Below are positions 1 to 8,951 of a stretch of 64,000 bases of DNA, piece by piece. This stretch comes from GCA-003244245 sp050699715 (GTDB taxonomy: Bacteria; Actinomycetota; Actinomycetes; Mycobacteriales; Pseudonocardiaceae): positions 1-64,000 of the forward strand of contig JBOHFR010000023.1 of the NCBI GenBank assembly GCA_050699715.1, in the 5' to 3' direction. A model generated the notes under the pieces. That model did not search any database and had not been told where the DNA came from. It saw only the letters and a program-made list of their open reading frames with translations. The stretch's first letter is position 1, and the number at the start of each line of letters is the position of its first letter. A program made the translations under genes and the position numbers.

Positions 1-1093
1 CGGCGGTCAGGATGGAGTGTTCCACCGCGACGATCGCTTTCTTCTTCCCGAGTCGCGGGACCAGGCGCTGGTAGCGGGCACCGAGGTAGGTCTTGTCCTT
101 GGTGCGGGACGCGGCCATCGCGGCGGTGCCCAGGGCGGCCCCGAGCCACCGGTTGCCGTGGCGGGTCTTGCCGGACTTGCGTTTCCCGGCGGATTCGTGG
201 TGCCCGGGGCAGACCCCGGCCCAGGAGGCCAGGTGCCCCGCGGTGCGGAACCGGCTCATGTCACCACCGGTCTCGGCGATGATGACCTCAGCGGTGGCCT
301 GGCCCACCCCAGGGATGGTGACCAGGTGTTCAAGCTGGCGGGCGAAAGGGCGCGTCTCCTCCTCGATCCGGGTCGACAGCTCCAGGATCGCCGCCGAGAT
401 CTGGTCGATGCGTTCCAGGTGCAGCCGGCACAGGAAGGCGTGGTGCTCACCGAAGTTCCCGGTCAGCGCCTCTACCAGCTGGGGGATCTTGGGACGCATC
501 CTCGCTCTGGCCATCTCCGCCAGCACATGCACATCACGCTCACCCTCGATCAACGCCGCCAGCATCGCCCGCCCGGAGACACCGAGGATGTCGGTAGCCA
601 CGCTGGACAGCTTGATCCCGGCGTCTTCGAGTTCCTTCTCCAGCCGCTGGGCCTCCCGGGTACGCTCCGCGGCCAGGGTGGCCCGGTAGCGGGTCAGGTC
701 CCGCAGCCCCCGGATCGGCTCCGGGGGCACGAACGAGGCCTTCAACAGGCCACACTCACCCATCTGACACAACCACGCCGCATCCGACACATCCGTCTTA
801 CGCCCGGGTAGGCCCTTGGCGTGCGCGGCGTTGACCAGGATCACATTCAGACCCTCTTCCAGCAGGTAGAACGCACCCCGCCAGTAATCCCCCGTCGCCT
901 CCATCACCACCAACGTCACCTTCTCGGCCACCAGCCAGTCCCGCAGCTCCAACAACGAGTTGGTCGTGGTGGCGAAGGTGCGGATCTCCTGCCGCCGGGA
1001 ACGCTTGCCGCTCGGGCTGGGGGCGCGCACACACGCCTTGAGATCCTTCTTACCGATGTCCAACCCAGCGCACCGCTCATGCAGCAGCTCCAT
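1..1093 (-). CDS. IS110-family transposase, C-terminus beyond the window edge
   Basis: Translating the minus strand from the ATG at 1093 gives an uninterrupted 364-codon frame that runs off position 1. The N-terminal RuvC-like (DEDD) domain shows D12 in GLDIGKK, E65 in VMEATGDYW, and D101/D104 in KTDVSDAAW. The C-terminal Tnp_20 half shows the helix-hairpin-helix IPGVGQATAEVIIAETG and the SWAGVCPGHHESAGKRKSGKTRHGN region that carries the catalytic serine in this family. Judged by the second copy at 1454-1705, about 50 residues are missing at the window edge, giving roughly 415 aa, a normal IS110 length. The frame is intact, so the element may be active. IS110 enzymes move a circular intermediate using a bridge RNA (family knowledge). 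Confidence 0.93.
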   Translation of the reverse strand, partial: MELLHERCAGLDIGKKDLKACVRAPSPSGKRSRRQEIRTFATTTNSLLELRDWLVAEKVTLVVMEATGDYWRGAFYLLEEGLNVILVNAAHAKGLPGRKTDVSDAAWLCQMGECGLLKASFVPPEPIRGLRDLTRYRATLAAERTREAQRLEKELEDAGIKLSSVATDILGVSGRAMLAALIEGERDVHVLAEMARARMRPKIPQLVEALTGNFGEHHAFLCRLHLERIDQISAAILELSTRIEEETRPFARQLEHLVTIPGVGQATAEVIIAETGGDMSRFRTAGHLASWAGVCPGHHESAGKRKSGKTRHGNRWLGAALGTAAMAASRTKDKTYLGARYQRLVPRLGKKKAIVAVEHSILTA

Positions 1094-1453
1094 GAACCCC
1101 TCCGAAGACGACGGGACCGCAGGTCACGCCCGTCCGGAGGGGACCACAGGGCCAAAGAGTCTGGTCCGCGTGCTCACGGCAACAATCGACAGTTCCTGTC
1201 GGTGGCCCCGAGCGCCATACTGACTCCACGAACTCGCAGGCATCACAGATACATCGGCGTCCCGGACGGGCGCGCGCCCATTTTCCCGCCTCCACGGCGG
1301 CCCAGCGCAGCGGCCCCGGCTACTGATCCGAAAACAGAAGGTGACCAGGCGGGATTTTTGGTGACCACGGTGGTTCTGAGGGTAGGAGTCATCGACCGGG
1401 CTGGGCAGGGGTTATGACCTGGCCGGCCCGGCTGGCGCGGTGGGGTGACCGGG
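1094..1453. other. Non-coding stretch upstream of IS110 transposase; possible bridge-RNA region
   Basis: No convincing gene is seen in these 360 bases between the transposase start and the second IS110 remnant. In the IS110 group the non-coding end lying 5' of the transposase encodes the bridge RNA, so the part nearest 1094 is the natural place for it. Stem-forming G/C-rich segments are visible (for example around 1130-1180) but I could not fold the RNA or define the element end. Confidence 0.35.
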
Positions 1454-1705
1454 TTAGGCGGCCTGGATGGGGTCGAAGCGGACGGTGAATCCCAGGGCGT
1501 TGGCTTGGCGGATGATGTTTCTCATGGCGCGTTGGGGGTCGCGGCGGGTGAAGTAGTCCCCGCCCAGGTCGTGGTAGTCCACGTCGTGGGTGAGCATGTG
1601 CCACACGGCGGTCAGGATGGAGTGTTCCACGGCGACGATCGCTTTCTTCTTCCCGAGTCGCGGGACCAGGCGCTGGTAGCGGGCACCGAGGTAGGTCTTG
1701 TCCTT
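1454..1705 (-). pseudogene. IS110-family transposase, C-terminal remnant
   Basis: The minus strand encodes the last 84 residues of an IS110 transposase, from KDKTYLGARYQRLVPRLGKKKAI to the end FDPIQAA. Its 1606-1705 part matches positions 1-100 of the window with one mismatch, so it is a 3' fragment of the same element type. Homology stops abruptly at 1705, four bases before the start codon of the lipoprotein gene, which marks an insertion or deletion junction. The rest of this copy is absent. Confidence 0.85.
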
Positions 1706-1708
1706 ACG

Positions 1709-2338
1709 ATGCATGTCCCGTCGAGGGACGTGGTGGGGCCTCGGTGGAGGCGAGTGGGTGTGTCGGCGGCCGGCGCGGTGGCGATCACGCTGGTAGCCGG
1801 GTGCGGTTCTAGCGCCCCGCCTCCCGCGCCACTGTTGCTGGGCGGGCCGAATACCGACATCACCGTGGAGATCCCACCGGGTTGGCACCAGACAATCGAC
1901 AGCTCGAATCCGCCCATTCCGGAAATGGTCGCTCCGACCACCTGCATGGGCAACAACGAGGTGAGCTGCGCGCTCGGTCTAACCCGAGTCGCCTCGTTGA
2001 TCGCGCCCAACGAGCAGGCCGCCGAGCAACTGGTCGAGCAAGCGGTCGCCGCTGCACCAGGGGTGAAGATTGGCGCCACGATCAGCCAAGGGCCACGCAA
2101 AGTCGGTTCCCGAGAGGGCTACAGCCACCGGTTCAGCTTCACCAACCCCAGTGCCACCCTCACCTGCGAGATCGCCACTGTGCCCAGCGGGCCCTCGAAG
2201 CCAGATGCCAAGGGAAACCAGGAGTTCTCGCTCGTGTTGGCCTGGGTGACGAACAAACCCGGCGCTCCCAACCCGGATGTGATCGACCAGATCATCGGCT
2301 CGACAAAAGTTTCCGTCGACGGGAAGCCTCCAGCCTAG
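1709..2338 (+). CDS. Putative secreted lipoprotein
   Basis: A 209-residue protein with an arginine-containing N-terminus (RWRRVG), a hydrophobic segment (VSAAGAVAITLVA) and a lipobox LVAGC, predicting lipidation at the Cys and anchoring outside the membrane. The mature part starts with a Ser/Pro/Ala-rich linker and has no motif I recognise; it contains an IPPGWHQ segment and paired cysteines (TTCMGNNEVSC) often seen in actinobacterial DUF lipoproteins. The ATG at 1709 lies four bases from the IS110 junction at 1705, so the native promoter and RBS have probably been replaced. The open frame continues upstream into IS sequence, but that part is not native. It converges on the adaptor gene downstream. 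Confidence 0.7.
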   Translation: MHVPSRDVVGPRWRRVGVSAAGAVAITLVAGCGSSAPPPAPLLLGGPNTDITVEIPPGWHQTIDSSNPPIPEMVAPTTCMGNNEVSCALGLTRVASLIAPNEQAAEQLVEQAVAAAPGVKIGATISQGPRKVGSREGYSHRFSFTNPSATLTCEIATVPSGPSKPDAKGNQEFSLVLAWVTNKPGAPNPDVIDQIIGSTKVSVDGKPPA

Positions 2339-2342
2339 CGGA

Positions 2343-3971
2343 TCATCTTGCCTCAGGCACTGCCACCTGGTCGCCTTCACGCAGCCCAGAGACCACTTGG
2401 GCGTCGTGTTCGCCGACCGCACCGATCTGAACCGGCACCTCATGGCGAGCGCCGCTGGGTCCCACCAGGGACACGGTGCCGGTTTGGCCGATGCCGCGCA
2501 CGGCGGCCGAGGGCACAACCAGCGCGTTGGTGACCACGCGAGTGATGATGTGCGCCTGCGCGGTCATCCCGTCGTGCAGCCGGGGGTCGAGCTCGGTGAG
2601 CGCCAGCGTGACGAGATAGTTTTGATCATCAGAAGCGGTGGAGGTGACGGGCGCGATGTCGGTCACCGTCGCCTTGCGGCTGAGCCCGGGGATGGCCGGG
2701 AAACTCACATCCACGGCCTGGCTGGGCGTCATCCGCCCGGCATCGGCCTTGGTGACGGGAACCGTCATCTGGAAGGAGTTGAGATGGTCCAGCACGATCA
2801 GCGCGTCGGCGTCGGACGAGTTTGTCGGCACCTGTCGGCCAGCTGGACTCCGGTCACCGGCTAGGGGGTCACCGGCTAGGGGGTCACCGGCTAGGGGGTC
2901 ACCGGCTAGGGGGTCACCGGCTAGGGCCGGAAGGGATGTGTGGTAAGAGGCGGTGAGGACTTTGCCGACGCGGCCGTTGATGTTCGCGACCGTACCGCTG
3001 AACGAGGACTTGACGACCGTGGCGGCCAGGGCCTGCTGCGCGAGCATCAAGTTGTTCTTGGCCTCGTCCAGGTTTTGTTGCTGCTCCAAGAGGGAATAGT
3101 GCGTGTCCGTGCCGGCCAAACCTCTTTTGTCTTGAGCAAGGATGAGGCCGACCCGTTGAACGTCAATGTTGGCTTGCTCCTGGGCCTGGTCGGAGTCTCG
3201 CCGCGCCCGGGCATTGTCGATGTCAGTCTGATCACTGATGATTTGGCGCTGGGCGGACGCGATCGAATCGAACCGGCTTTCAAGGAATTCACACGGACCT
3301 ACATCACCGGGTGGAGGGCTGGAGCTTGAGCCACTTCCCGTGGTGACAGTGGCGGTGGTGCCACTACTTGGCGGATTGGGGTAGTTAGGGCAGCTTCGTC
3401 TATCTACGCTAAGCTCTTTTTCCTGCCGTTTGAGGTTATCTTCGTCGAACTTGAGCTGACGTTCAAGCTGGCCGATGGCGATAGTGTCGGCTCGGTACGA
3501 CTCATCAGCGGCCTTCTGTGTCGCGGCAAGCAGCTGCTCCGAGCGCTCAAGCTCGGCGCTGGCCCGCCCTGGTGTGTTCTCCGCTGTGACTTGGTCAAGC
3601 AGGGCCCGCTGGCGGGTCACCTCGTCTTGCGCGTTTTTCACCACAATCTTCTGTCGGCTGTCATCGACCTTGGCCAGAATCTGACCTGCGGTGACGTGAT
3701 CCCCCACTGACACGGTGATCGCGGTAATCCTGCCGCCCTGCGGGAAGCCCAAGCTCTGCGTGGTCATCGCGTGCAGCGTCCCCGTGGCCGTCACCATCGA
3801 CGCGAGCGGGCCGTGCGCAACGCGGGCGATCGAGGGAGCATGCATCGACTGAGTCGCGGTTGGGGAATGATCGCATCCGCTGACTATCAACGCCAGCGGA
3901 AGTATCACGACCACCCCACGATGAGACAGCGGCACGACGGCACGGCCAGGGTCTCGCAGAAAATCCATCAT
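2343..3971 (-). CDS. HlyD/MacA-type periplasmic adaptor lipoprotein of an efflux transporter
   Basis: About 542 aa. The signal segment ends in a lipobox (IVSGC). A biotinyl-lipoyl-like half follows (LGFPQGGRITAITVSVGDHVTAGQILAKVDD), then a long coiled-coil hairpin (roughly residues 100-300), the second lipoyl half (VVKSSFSGTVANINGRVGKVL) and beta-barrel/membrane-proximal domains ending in GLREGDQVAVPE. This order is typical of MacA/HlyD adaptors that work with ABC or RND pumps, but no pump gene lies nearby. The ATG at 3971 was chosen over 4001 because GAGGTGGGGGA precedes it. The hairpin has an insertion rich in Ser/Pro/Gly (around SGTTATVTTGSGSSSSPPP), and a 5-copy PLAGD repeat lies after the second lipoyl half. 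Confidence 0.85.
   Translation of the reverse strand: MMDFLRDPGRAVVPLSHRGVVVILPLALIVSGCDHSPTATQSMHAPSIARVAHGPLASMVTATGTLHAMTTQSLGFPQGGRITAITVSVGDHVTAGQILAKVDDSRQKIVVKNAQDEVTRQRALLDQVTAENTPGRASAELERSEQLLAATQKAADESYRADTIAIGQLERQLKFDEDNLKRQEKELSVDRRSCPNYPNPPSSGTTATVTTGSGSSSSPPPGDVGPCEFLESRFDSIASAQRQIISDQTDIDNARARRDSDQAQEQANIDVQRVGLILAQDKRGLAGTDTHYSLLEQQQNLDEAKNNLMLAQQALAATVVKSSFSGTVANINGRVGKVLTASYHTSLPALAGDPLAGDPLAGDPLAGDPLAGDRSPAGRQVPTNSSDADALIVLDHLNSFQMTVPVTKADAGRMTPSQAVDVSFPAIPGLSRKATVTDIAPVTSTASDDQNYLVTLALTELDPRLHDGMTAQAHIITRVVTNALVVPSAAVRGIGQTGTVSLVGPSGARHEVPVQIGAVGEHDAQVVSGLREGDQVAVPEAR
2852..2926. repeat. Tandem repeat, 5 x 15 bp, inside the adaptor gene
   Basis: Five perfect copies of ggtcaccggctaggg lie head to tail. 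They are in frame on the minus strand and encode repeated PLAGD units. Length 15 is a multiple of three, so copy-number change would keep the reading frame. Confidence 0.95.
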
Positions 3972-4217
3972 TCCCCCACCTCGGATAGTGCACTGCATCA
4001 ACGACCCCCGCTAGCTCCACCACAATTGCCGGCCAATCCACTGGATGGGTCAATCGGCTCAACGACGCGGCAGAATCAACGGAAATTCATACGATCGAGG
4101 ATGCTCTTAAGGGTGATCGGGCGGGCAACATCGGAAGAAATATTACTCAAAGTAGTCATTCGCCGGCGATTGCCGGACCGGGGTGCTGGCCGGGGCGGGC
4201 GTGCGTAGCGTGGAGCT

Positions 4218-5681
4218 GTGGCCGTCATCCCCGCGTGTGGATCCCTGGAGCCTCCGGCCGACCTGCCGCGCACCCTGGGCGCGTTGCGCGCCTGCGGGCA
4301 TGTGCAGCGCGACGTCAAGGATGAGGTGCGGGCGAACCTGCTGAGCGCGTTGCGCAACGGCCGTGATCCGTGGCCGGGCATCATCGGGTTTGGTGACACT
4401 GTGTTGCCGCAGTTGGAGCGGGCCTTGTTGGCTGGGCACGATGTGGTGTTGCTGGGGGAGCGCGGTCAGGGCAAGACCCGGCTGCTGCGTACGATGGCGG
4501 GACTGCTTGATGAGTGGACGCCGGTGATTGAGGGCGCTGAGCTGGCCGAGCATCCCTACCGGCCGATTACCCCGGGCTCGGTGCGCCGCGCCGCTGAGCT
4601 GGGCGAGGACCTGCCGGTGGCCTGGCTGCACCGCTCGTTTCGTTACACCGAGAAGCTCGCCACTCCCGACACAAGCGTCGGTGACCTGATCGGCGACGTC
4701 GACCCGGTGAAGGTCGCGCAGGGCCGCAGCCTGGGGGATCCGGAGACGATCCACTTCGGGCTGGTGCCTCGCGCGCACCGCGGCATCGTCGCGATCAACG
4801 AGTTGCCCGACCTGGCCGAGCGGATCCAGGTCTCGCTGCTCAACGTGATGGAGGAGCGCGACATCCAGGTCCGTGGCTACACCCTGCGGTTGCCGCTGGA
4901 CGTGCTGCTGGTGGCCAGCGCCAACCCCGAGGACTACACCAACCGGGGCCGGATCATCACCCCGCTCAAGGACCGCTTCGGCGCTGAGATCCGCACCCAC
5001 TACCCCCGGGAGATGGCCGCCGAGATGGCGCTGGTCGCTCAGGAGGCTGATCTGGGCGGTATCGGCGCGGAGGTGGGCGAGCCGCTGCTGGAGGTGCTGG
5101 CTCGGTTCTCCCGGCACCTGCGGGCCAGCGCGGCGATCGACCAGCGCTCCGGGGTGTCGGCGCGGTTCGCGGTGGCCGGCGCGCAGACTGTCGCCGCCGC
5201 CGCGCTGCGCCGCTCCGCGCTGACCGGGGAGGACCACGCGGTGGCCCGCCCCATTGACCTGGAGGTGGTGCCCGCGGTGCTGCGCGGCAAACTGGAGTTC
5301 GAGTCCGGCTATGATCAACCATCCGAGAACGGCTCAGGACGCGACGAGCAGGGTGAGGTACTGATCCACCTGCTGCGCCGCGCGGTGGCCGACACCGCCC
5401 GGGCTCGGCTGCGCGGGGTGAACCTCACCCCGCTGGTCGCGGCGGTCACTGATGGTCATCGGGTGGCCACTGGCGAGGGAGTACCGGCTGGTGAGGTGCT
5501 GGCCGCGCTGCCGGAGCTGCCGGTGCTGCACGAGGTCGCCACTCGGCTCGGTGCCGCGCCCGATGGCCCGCCCGGCCCGATCGCCGCCGCCGTCGAGCTC
5601 GCGCTGGAGTCGTTGTATCTCACTCGCAAGCTGGGCAAGGACGTTGAGGACGGCCGCACGGTGTACGGATCCGGGCCGTGA
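4218..5681 (+). CDS. MoxR/ChlI-like AAA+ ATPase
   Basis: 487 aa, GTG start. Walker A is GERGQGKT, Walker B-like IVAINELPDL, followed by NVMEERDIQVRGYTLRLPLDVLLVASANPEDYTNRGRIITPLKDRFGAEI, the sensor-1/arginine-finger region of the magnesium-chelatase/MoxR clade. The gene overlaps the following VWA gene by 4 bp (GTGA). A MoxR-like ATPase plus a VWA partner is the standard architecture of chaperone/metal-insertion complexes, with the ATPase remodelling a target recruited by the VWA protein. The substrate is not evident. This pair sits directly upstream of mshC. Confidence 0.88.
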   Translation: MAVIPACGSLEPPADLPRTLGALRACGHVQRDVKDEVRANLLSALRNGRDPWPGIIGFGDTVLPQLERALLAGHDVVLLGERGQGKTRLLRTMAGLLDEWTPVIEGAELAEHPYRPITPGSVRRAAELGEDLPVAWLHRSFRYTEKLATPDTSVGDLIGDVDPVKVAQGRSLGDPETIHFGLVPRAHRGIVAINELPDLAERIQVSLLNVMEERDIQVRGYTLRLPLDVLLVASANPEDYTNRGRIITPLKDRFGAEIRTHYPREMAAEMALVAQEADLGGIGAEVGEPLLEVLARFSRHLRASAAIDQRSGVSARFAVAGAQTVAAAALRRSALTGEDHAVARPIDLEVVPAVLRGKLEFESGYDQPSENGSGRDEQGEVLIHLLRRAVADTARARLRGVNLTPLVAAVTDGHRVATGEGVPAGEVLAALPELPVLHEVATRLGAAPDGPPGPIAAAVELALESLYLTRKLGKDVEDGRTVYGSGP

Positions 5682-7633
5682 CCTCGGCACCCCGGTACAG
5701 CTACGGGCCCTGGGAGGGCGGCCCGGACCCGCTCGCGGTCCCGGCCGACCTGTCCTCGGCGCTGGAGCAGATTGGCCGGGACGTGATGGACGGCGCATCG
5801 CCCCGGGCGGCGATGCGGGAGCTGTTGCGCCGCGGCATGCCTGGCACCCGGGGGATGGACGAGCTGGCCCGCCGGATCTGGCAGCGCCGCGCCGAGATCA
5901 CCCGCCGGCACCGGCTCGACGGCACTTTGCAGCAGGTCCGCGAACTGCTGGAGCAAGCCCTCACCGCCGAGCGGCGGGCGCTGTTCCCCGACCCCGACGA
6001 CGACGCCCGGTTCCGCGAGGCCCAGCTCGACGCGCTACCCCCAGACACCGCCCGCGCCGTCACCGAGCTCGCTAGCTACGATTGGCGCTCCGCGCAAGCC
6101 GCGCAGGCCTACCAGCGGATCCGCGGCCTGCTCGGCCAGCAACTGCTCGAGCAACGCTTCGAAGGGATCAAGCACGCGTTCCGGTCCACCTCGGCCGAGG
6201 ACGTCGAGCGGATTCGGCGGATGCTGGCGGATCTCAATGACCTGCTCGCCGCCCACGCCCGTCGGGCCCCCGACACCCCGCAGCGGTTCGAGGAGTTCAT
6301 GCGCCAGCACGGTGAGTTCTTCCCCGAGCGCCCGCGCACCGTCGATGAGCTGATCGACGCGCTGGCCGCCCGAGCCGCCGCGGCGCAGCGGATGCTCAAC
6401 TCGATGAGCCCGCAGCAACGCGCCGAGCTGACCCAGCTCGCCCAGCAGGCCTTTGGTGACCCCCAGCTGGCCCAGCAGCTTGCGACGCTGGACGCCCAGC
6501 TCCACGCGCTGCGGCCCGGCGAGGACTGGCAGGGATCCGAGCGGTTCCGCGGCGAGGATCCGCTTGGCCTGGGCGAGGGCGCGCAGGCGATGGCTGACCT
6601 CGCGGAGCTGGACGCGCTGGCCGAGCAGCTCGCCCAGTCCTATTCCGGGGCCCGCGCCGAGGACCTCGACCTCGACGCGCTGGCCCGCCAGCTGGGTGAG
6701 CCGGCCCGCATCGACGCTCGCCGGCTGGCCGAGCTGGAACGTGAGCTGGAGCGCCACGGCTTCTTCGAGCGCGCCCCGGACGGGTCGCTGCGGCTGTCGC
6801 CCACGGCGATGCGCCGGCTCGGCTCCCAAGCGCTGGCCGAGGTGGCCGACGCGCTGCGCGCCCGGCGCGGCGAGCGCGAGCTGCGCCGGGCCGGAGCTGC
6901 CGGCGAGCCCAGCGGGGGCACCCGGGCCTGGGAGTTCGGTGACTCCGAGCCGTGGGACGTCCCCCGCACCGTGCGCAACGCTGTGCTGCGTCGTGCCGCC
7001 AGCGAGGGCCCGCTGCTGACCGTCGAGGACGTCGAGGTGGTGGACACTGAGCAGCGCGCGCGGGCCGCGGTGGCGTTGTGCGTGGACACCTCGTGGTCGA
7101 TGGTGCAGGACGGGCACTGGGTGCCGATGAAGCGCACCGCGCTGGCGCTGCACCATCTAGTCCGGACCCGGTTCCGTTCCGACGCGCTGGAGCTGATCAC
7201 CTTTGGGCGCCACGCCCAGCGGGTGGACATCGCGGAGCTCACCGGGCTGGCCGGGGTATGGGAGCAGGGCACCAACCTGCACCACGCGCTGCTGCTGGCG
7301 GGGCGGCACCTGCGCCGCCATCCGGACGCCGCGCAGGTCCTGCTGGTGGTCACCGACGGGGAGCCCACCGCGCACCTGCAACCCAGTGGGGAGGCGGTCT
7401 TCAGCTACCCGCCCCAGGCCCAGACGCTGGCCCTGACCGTGCGCGAGATGGACGCGCTGGCCCGCACCGGCACGGCGGTGAGCATCGTGATGCTGGGCCG
7501 CGATCCCCGGCTCGCGGGATTCGTGCACGCCCTGGCCCGGCGCTGCGGCGGCCGGGTCCTTGACCCCGGGGTGGACGGGTTGGGCGCTGCGGTGGTGGGC
7601 GACTACCTCCGGCACCGCCGGCGCCCGGTTTAA
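5678..7633 (+). CDS. VWA-domain protein, partner of the AAA+ ATPase
   Basis: 651 aa. The N-terminal two thirds is a charged, Ala/Leu/Glu-rich helical region. The C-terminal von Willebrand A domain carries the MIDAS motif DTSWS (VALCVDTSWSMVQDGHW), the conserved Thr-region (GTNLHHAL) and TDGEPT. It is translationally coupled to the ATPase by a GTGA overlap. The architecture resembles the CoxE/YehP/BchD-like VWA partners of MoxR ATPases. It is cytoplasmic, since no signal or membrane segment is seen. Confidence 0.88.
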   Translation: MTSAPRYSYGPWEGGPDPLAVPADLSSALEQIGRDVMDGASPRAAMRELLRRGMPGTRGMDELARRIWQRRAEITRRHRLDGTLQQVRELLEQALTAERRALFPDPDDDARFREAQLDALPPDTARAVTELASYDWRSAQAAQAYQRIRGLLGQQLLEQRFEGIKHAFRSTSAEDVERIRRMLADLNDLLAAHARRAPDTPQRFEEFMRQHGEFFPERPRTVDELIDALAARAAAAQRMLNSMSPQQRAELTQLAQQAFGDPQLAQQLATLDAQLHALRPGEDWQGSERFRGEDPLGLGEGAQAMADLAELDALAEQLAQSYSGARAEDLDLDALARQLGEPARIDARRLAELERELERHGFFERAPDGSLRLSPTAMRRLGSQALAEVADALRARRGERELRRAGAAGEPSGGTRAWEFGDSEPWDVPRTVRNAVLRRAASEGPLLTVEDVEVVDTEQRARAAVALCVDTSWSMVQDGHWVPMKRTALALHHLVRTRFRSDALELITFGRHAQRVDIAELTGLAGVWEQGTNLHHALLLAGRHLRRHPDAAQVLLVVTDGEPTAHLQPSGEAVFSYPPQAQTLALTVREMDALARTGTAVSIVMLGRDPRLAGFVHALARRCGGRVLDPGVDGLGAAVVGDYLRHRRRPV

Positions 7634-7673
7634 TACCCCAGCCAACTCGATGGGGTGACGTAGGCTCGTCGCC

Positions 7674-8912
7674 ATGCAGCCCTGGACAGCACCGCCGGTG
7701 CCCCAGCTCCCCGGCCAGGGCGCGGTGCTGCGGCTGTACGACACCGCCGCACGCCAGGTCCGCCCGACCGCGCCCGGGCCCACCGCGCGGATGTATGTCT
7801 GCGGGATCACCCCCTACGACGCCACCCACCTCGGGCACGCGGCCACCTACCTGGCTTTCGACCTGGTGCACCGGTACTGGCGCGACGCCGGGCGTGACGT
7901 GCACTACGTGCAAAACGTTACCGACGTCGACGATCCGCTGCTGGAGCGGGCGCTGCGCGACCAGGACGACTGGGTGGTGCTCGGGATGCGCGAGACCGCG
8001 CTGTTCCGGGAAGACATGGAGTCGCTGCGGATCCTGCCCCCTCGGGACTTCGTGGGAGCCATCGAAGCGATCGGCGAGATCGTCGAGGTGGTCAGTAAGC
8101 TGCTCGCCCTCGGCGCGGCCTACCGGGTCGAGGACCCCGAGCACCCGGACATCTACTTCGACCACCAGGCCGCCGCGCACTTCGGATCCGAGTCGGGTTA
8201 CGACCGCGACACCATGGCCCGGCTCTCCGCCGAGCGCGGCGGGGACCCGGAGCGGCCCGGTAAGCGCCACCCGCTGGACGCCCTGATGTGGCGCGCTACC
8301 CGGGAGGGCGAGCCGTCCTGGGACTCGGAGTTGGGTCCGGGGCGGCCTGGCTGGCATGTGGAGTGCTGCGCGATCGGGCTCAACCGGCTGGGTACCGGCT
8401 TCGACGTGCAGGGCGGCGGCTCCGACCTGATCTTCCCGCATCACGAGTTCTCCGCCGCCCACGCCGAGGCGCTCACCGGTGAGTACCCGATGGCCCGGCA
8501 CTACGTGCACACCGGGATGATCTTTCTGAACGGCGAGAAGATGTCCAAGTCGAAGGGCAACCTGGTCTTCGTCTCACGGCTGCGCGCCGACCAGGTGGAC
8601 CCGATGGCGCTGCGGCTGGCGTTGCTGTCCGGGCACTACCGCACTGACCGGACCTGGACCACCGGGATGCTGGAGGAGGCGGTGGTCCGGCTGGACCGCT
8701 GGCGCCAGGCCGTCGCGCTGCCCGCCGGGGTGTCGGCGCGGGATACCGTGAGCCGGCTGCGAGCCCACCTGGCCGACGATCTGGACACCCCCGGCGCGCT
8801 CGCCACGGTCGACGTGTGGGCCACCGAGACCCTAGGCGGCCACGGCCGCGACCTCGACGCCCCCACCCAGCTGCGCGCTGCGGTGGACGCCTTGCTGGGC
8901 GTTGCCCCGTGA
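7674..8912 (+). CDS. mshC: Mycothiol biosynthesis cysteine ligase MshC
   Basis: 412 aa, the usual MshC length. The enzyme ligates L-cysteine to GlcN-Ins using ATP to give Cys-GlcN-Ins, the third enzymatic step in mycothiol synthesis. It is a class I cysteinyl-tRNA-synthetase-like fold: C43 in YVCGITPYDATHLGHA (zinc ligand and HxGH-type motif), WHVECCAIG and the GGGSDLIFPHHEFSAAHAEA stretch, and KMSKS in EKMSKSKGN. It lacks the tRNA-binding C-terminal region of true CysRS. Its stop overlaps the next gene's GTG start by 4 bp, inside a palindrome. Its presence limits the host to mycothiol-making Actinomycetota. Confidence 0.97.
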   Translation: MQPWTAPPVPQLPGQGAVLRLYDTAARQVRPTAPGPTARMYVCGITPYDATHLGHAATYLAFDLVHRYWRDAGRDVHYVQNVTDVDDPLLERALRDQDDWVVLGMRETALFREDMESLRILPPRDFVGAIEAIGEIVEVVSKLLALGAAYRVEDPEHPDIYFDHQAAAHFGSESGYDRDTMARLSAERGGDPERPGKRHPLDALMWRATREGEPSWDSELGPGRPGWHVECCAIGLNRLGTGFDVQGGGSDLIFPHHEFSAAHAEALTGEYPMARHYVHTGMIFLNGEKMSKSKGNLVFVSRLRADQVDPMALRLALLSGHYRTDRTWTTGMLEEAVVRLDRWRQAVALPAGVSARDTVSRLRAHLADDLDTPGALATVDVWATETLGGHGRDLDAPTQLRAAVDALLGVAP

Positions 8913-8951
8913 GTGGCGATTCGGGTCAGGACTCGTATCGCCACTCACGGG
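8906..8951. repeat. Dispersed palindrome, copy A, at the mshC/phosphodiesterase junction
   Basis: A perfect 15-bp inverted repeat, CCCGTGAGTGGCGAT and its complement, flanks a 16-base loop. It covers the mshC stop codon and the GTG start of the next gene. The same 15-bp arm forms a larger palindrome at 44596-44641. Confidence 0.93.

Noticed and set aside
1445..1708. N-terminal extension of the lipoprotein frame upstream to 1445
   Set aside because: This part is antisense to the IS110 remnant and precedes a complete signal peptide; it is open by chance.
4143..5318. A 391-codon minus-strand open frame opposite the MoxR-like gene
   Set aside because: The sense strand has Walker A and B and a VWA partner; the antisense product is compositionally biased.
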